Below, one piece after another: positions 61,905 through 64,000 of a stretch of DNA of 64,000 bases (its first letter is position 1; every line of letters begins with the position of its first letter). Both the position numbers and the translations under genes were made by a program. The DNA comes from Spirosoma terrae (lineage in GTDB: Bacteria > Bacteroidota > Bacteroidia > Cytophagales > Spirosomataceae). The notes under the pieces are model-generated. The model was not told the origin of the DNA. It searched no databases and saw only the letters and a program-made list of their open reading frames with translations. The stretch lies in contig NZ_JAAFZH010000011.1 in the NCBI RefSeq assembly GCF_010435915.1, forward strand, positions 185,554 to 249,553. The letters are read 5' to 3'.

Positions 61905-63326
61905 ATGTCCTATATCAATTTTAAAATAAAGGATTACACCATTGTTAGAGAAGTATCCATTAATGGTGGTCAAGGTGCGGTTTATCAAGCAACTAACAGT
62001 CTAGGAGCAGCTGTAGCTATAAAGATTCTTCATAAAAATTTTACTTCAAACGAAGCATTTAGGAAGCATTTCCATAAGGAAGCAATGATTATGGCATCTA
62101 TTGGCCACGATCATATAGTACGTGCCCTGGATTATTATGAAGACGAAGATACAGTTGCGATTATTATGGAATATCTTGAGGGGCAGGATCTTCAAACCTA
62201 CTTAGAACAATTAGGAACTATACGTATAGTTCCTATACCCATAGCCTTAAAATGGTATTCGCAAATTTTACCTGCATTTGCCCATGCGCATCATAAAGGC
62301 CTAGTACACAGAGACGTAAAGCCATCCAACTTCTTTTTAACAGCTTCAGGTAATATGAAAGTTTTGGATTTTGGTATCGCCAAAATCCTTGAAAATGCAG
62401 AATTGAATAGTGCTAATTCTAGTAGTAGTGTTAGTATCTTTTCATCTTCAGGTACTCCTTACTACAAAAGTAAGGAGCATATTCTTCGACCGGCTTCGGT
62501 TAATCATTTAACTGATGTGTATGCTTTAGGGCTAATGTTTTATATTTTAACAACAGGCCAGGAACCATACGACACTGAACAGATCACAGATGATATACTT
62601 AACAAGGAACTCCCCCCTGTACCTGGATACCCATCTGCTGTGATGAAAGTGTTGCTTAAAGCCACTGCAAAGGATCGTGATCATAGATATGTTGATTGTA
62701 ATGTATTTCTGAGCGCTTTGCAAGAGGCAGTAATGAAACCTGCGGCAGAAAATGAAGGCAAACAAGATTTTACTGAAGAAGCCTTTAAAGATGATGATCA
62801 GAGCCTTAAATCTAATCTAGATCAACAAGATAATACAACAACCAGGTCCACTTACGCAGAAAACGAAACGAAAACACAATCAACTTCGGCTTACACGCCT
62901 CCCCCTCCCCCTCGAGTGCCATTGTACGGGGTATATTCTCCAATAGCTATTTCCATTGCAACATTTCTTGGAGGAGGTTTTAGTGCAGGTTATTTCATGT
63001 CTCAAAACTCCAAGCGTCTAGAGGGCGGTAAAAATGCAACAAGCTTACTTTTAGGGTGGATAATCGGAGTAGTAATTACTTATTTAATCATTCCGAAGAA
63101 AACTTTAGAAGGCAATTTCTTTATAATTGCTTTGCTGATTCAATTAACAGCAGCTGTTGGAGTTTATTTTATGGTGGAGTCAAGTCAGAAACAGCAGATT
63201 GAGGAGCATCTAGGAACAGGTGGAAATTATGAGCCTATTTCAGGTATGATTGGGTTGATAGCAACCTTCTTAGTTATACATTTCGCAATAGTAATCTTCG
63301 GCCTTGTTATAATGCACTATATGTAA
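61905..63326 (+). CDS. membrane-anchored Ser/Thr protein kinase, island gene 12
   Basis: A 473-residue kinase. Residues 8-275 have a complete set of catalytic motifs: the glycine-rich loop SINGGQGAVYQA, VAIKIL (Lys at about 39), the helix-C Glu in HKEAMIMA, HRDVKPSNFFL, VLDFGIAKI and a PYYKSKEH activation-segment end. A Pro-rich linker (about 325-345, YTPPPPPRVPL) leads to three or four membrane helices (about 350-473). It should phosphorylate threonines read by the two FHA proteins and reversed by the PP2C. Compared with the pseudokinase encoded 36 bases upstream it shows the same architecture, so the pair probably arose by duplication. Confidence 0.9.
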   Translation: MSYINFKIKDYTIVREVSINGGQGAVYQATNSLGAAVAIKILHKNFTSNEAFRKHFHKEAMIMASIGHDHIVRALDYYEDEDTVAIIMEYLEGQDLQTYLEQLGTIRIVPIPIALKWYSQILPAFAHAHHKGLVHRDVKPSNFFLTASGNMKVLDFGIAKILENAELNSANSSSSVSIFSSSGTPYYKSKEHILRPASVNHLTDVYALGLMFYILTTGQEPYDTEQITDDILNKELPPVPGYPSAVMKVLLKATAKDRDHRYVDCNVFLSALQEAVMKPAAENEGKQDFTEEAFKDDDQSLKSNLDQQDNTTTRSTYAENETKTQSTSAYTPPPPPRVPLYGVYSPIAISIATFLGGGFSAGYFMSQNSKRLEGGKNATSLLLGWIIGVVITYLIIPKKTLEGNFFIIALLIQLTAAVGVYFMVESSQKQQIEEHLGTGGNYEPISGMIGLIATFLVIHFAIVIFGLVIMHYM

Positions 63327-63428
63327 GAAAATTATATTATACTTTTTTTTCTTATTTACTTGCACTATCATTTTAGAATAGGTAGTAAAATGAATGCTTG
63401 AACAGGCTTCTTTTTACTACCTAAATAA

Positions 63429-64000
63429 TTCAAAGGTGACCTCGCTCCAGGGGTATATAATACTGTAGTTGGACCTAATGCGGGGAGTATCTCCCTAAAT
63501 GGGACTGCCAACACATTCGTAGGTAATCGAGCAGGAGCGTCTTTAGGGGTAGGAACATCAAATACTTTTATAGGAAATGAAGCAGGAGCAACCAGCAGTT
63601 CAGGCTCTTACAATACATTTTTAGGCAGTATGTCAGGTGTTGCCAATACCTCTGGGGTGTTTAACACGTTCGTTGGGTTCAGTTCTGGCTATTGGAATTC
63701 ATCTGGGCAATACAATACTTACTTAGGATATCTAGCGGGTTTAAATAGTAAGACCGCAAACTATAATACGTTTTTGGGAAACAGTGCAGGAATGTTTAAC
63801 ACTACAGGGTCAAATAATACCTTTGTTGGTAATTTTTCGGGCAATAATACTACAGAAGGCCGTTTTAACACTTTTTTGGGTAATACTGCTGGTCATAGTA
63901 ATCTGACTGGTTCTTACAATACGTTTTTAGGGAACGATGCTGGATATTATAATTTGACCGGGTACTCTAACGTAGCGGTTGGGACGTCTGCTGGTATATT
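63429..64000 (+). CDS. tandem-repeat protein fragment (51-bp period), start unclear, runs off window
   Basis: An open frame from just after the in-frame TAA at 63426-63428 to the window edge. From 63459 it consists of ten complete 17-residue repeats plus part of an eleventh: NTFVGNRAGASLG, NTFIGNEAGATSSSGSY, NTFLGSMSGVANTSGVF, NTFLGNSAGMFNTTGSN and so on. The consensus N-T-F-L/V-G-N-x-A-G resembles head or stalk repeats of trimeric adhesins and tail-fibre-like proteins. No ATG, GTG or TTG lies in frame before ATG 63630, inside the fourth repeat. The gene may be 5'-truncated, may use 63630, or its beginning may have been lost by deletion. Confidence 0.65.

Noticed and set aside
53623..63326. 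The FHA/PP2C/kinase cluster as a type VI secretion regulatory block
   Set aside because: No type VI structural gene (Hcp, VgrG, sheath, baseplate, TssJLM) is present in the window, so that interpretation is unsupported here.
63459..64000. Regular 51-bp units that could be mistaken for a CRISPR or satellite array
   Set aside because: The units diverge at third positions but keep the 17-residue protein pattern in one frame, so they are coding repeats. No constant repeat with variable spacers is present.

Overview
The window reads as a chromosomal segment of a Bacteroidota bacterium, most likely Cytophagales and close to Spirosoma. This rests on two SusC/SusD pairs driven by ECF sigma/FecR regulators, a CRTAC1-type repeat lipoprotein, a Nudix-type sugar regulator beside xylA, a fused isobutyryl-CoA mutase and Bacteroidota-style lipoprotein signals. 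The genus is inference from gene content. No rRNA or tRNA gene and no CRISPR array was seen.

Positions 1-10.8 kb hold mostly housekeeping genes: the 5' part of guaA (runs off the left edge), a NamZ-like muramidase, an FtsX/LolE-type permease, a small putative nuclease, a CPA1 Na+/H+ antiporter, a bestrophin-like channel and the fused mutase icmF. Positions 11-15.7 kb encode secreted enzymes: a sialate O-acetylesterase-like protein, a glutamine cyclotransferase and an M64 metallopeptidase. The first and third share a C-terminal module. Positions 15.7-18.3 kb are a graveyard of mobile DNA: an ISAs1-type transposase tail, an AT-rich two-gene cassette (Crp/Fnr regulator plus AhpD-like protein) between 138-bp inverted repeats, and a decayed IS630 transposase.

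Positions 20.3-37.7 kb look like a phosphorus-scavenging region. On the minus strand an ECF sigma factor, FecR, SusC and SusD precede a phosphodiesterase-alkaline phosphatase fusion. On the plus strand a TPR-HTH regulator, a TonB-dependent receptor, a beta-helix lipoprotein and a beta-propeller phytase follow. Positions 38-40.3 kb hold a Nudix-type regulator and xylA with candidate operators between them. Positions 40.5-51 kb hold a second complete sigma/FecR/SusC/SusD cascade ending in a large CRTAC1-like lipoprotein.

An intact IS4-type element (51.0-52.5 kb) marks a change to visibly AT-richer DNA. From 53.0 to 63.3 kb the genes run in one direction with short gaps: a lipoprotein, an ECF sigma factor, a membrane anti-sigma-like/TPR protein, an FHA-zinc-ribbon protein, a protein with tandem calcium-type loops, a very acidic repeat protein, a zinc-ribbon-FHA protein, a PP2C phosphatase, an exported caspase-like protease with an EF-hand, a GYF-domain membrane protein, a membrane pseudokinase and a membrane Ser/Thr kinase. 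A 51-bp-period repeat reading frame without an obvious start runs off the right edge. This phospho-signalling/calcium/caspase island is the best candidate here for an undescribed system. Its function cannot be read from sequence alone.
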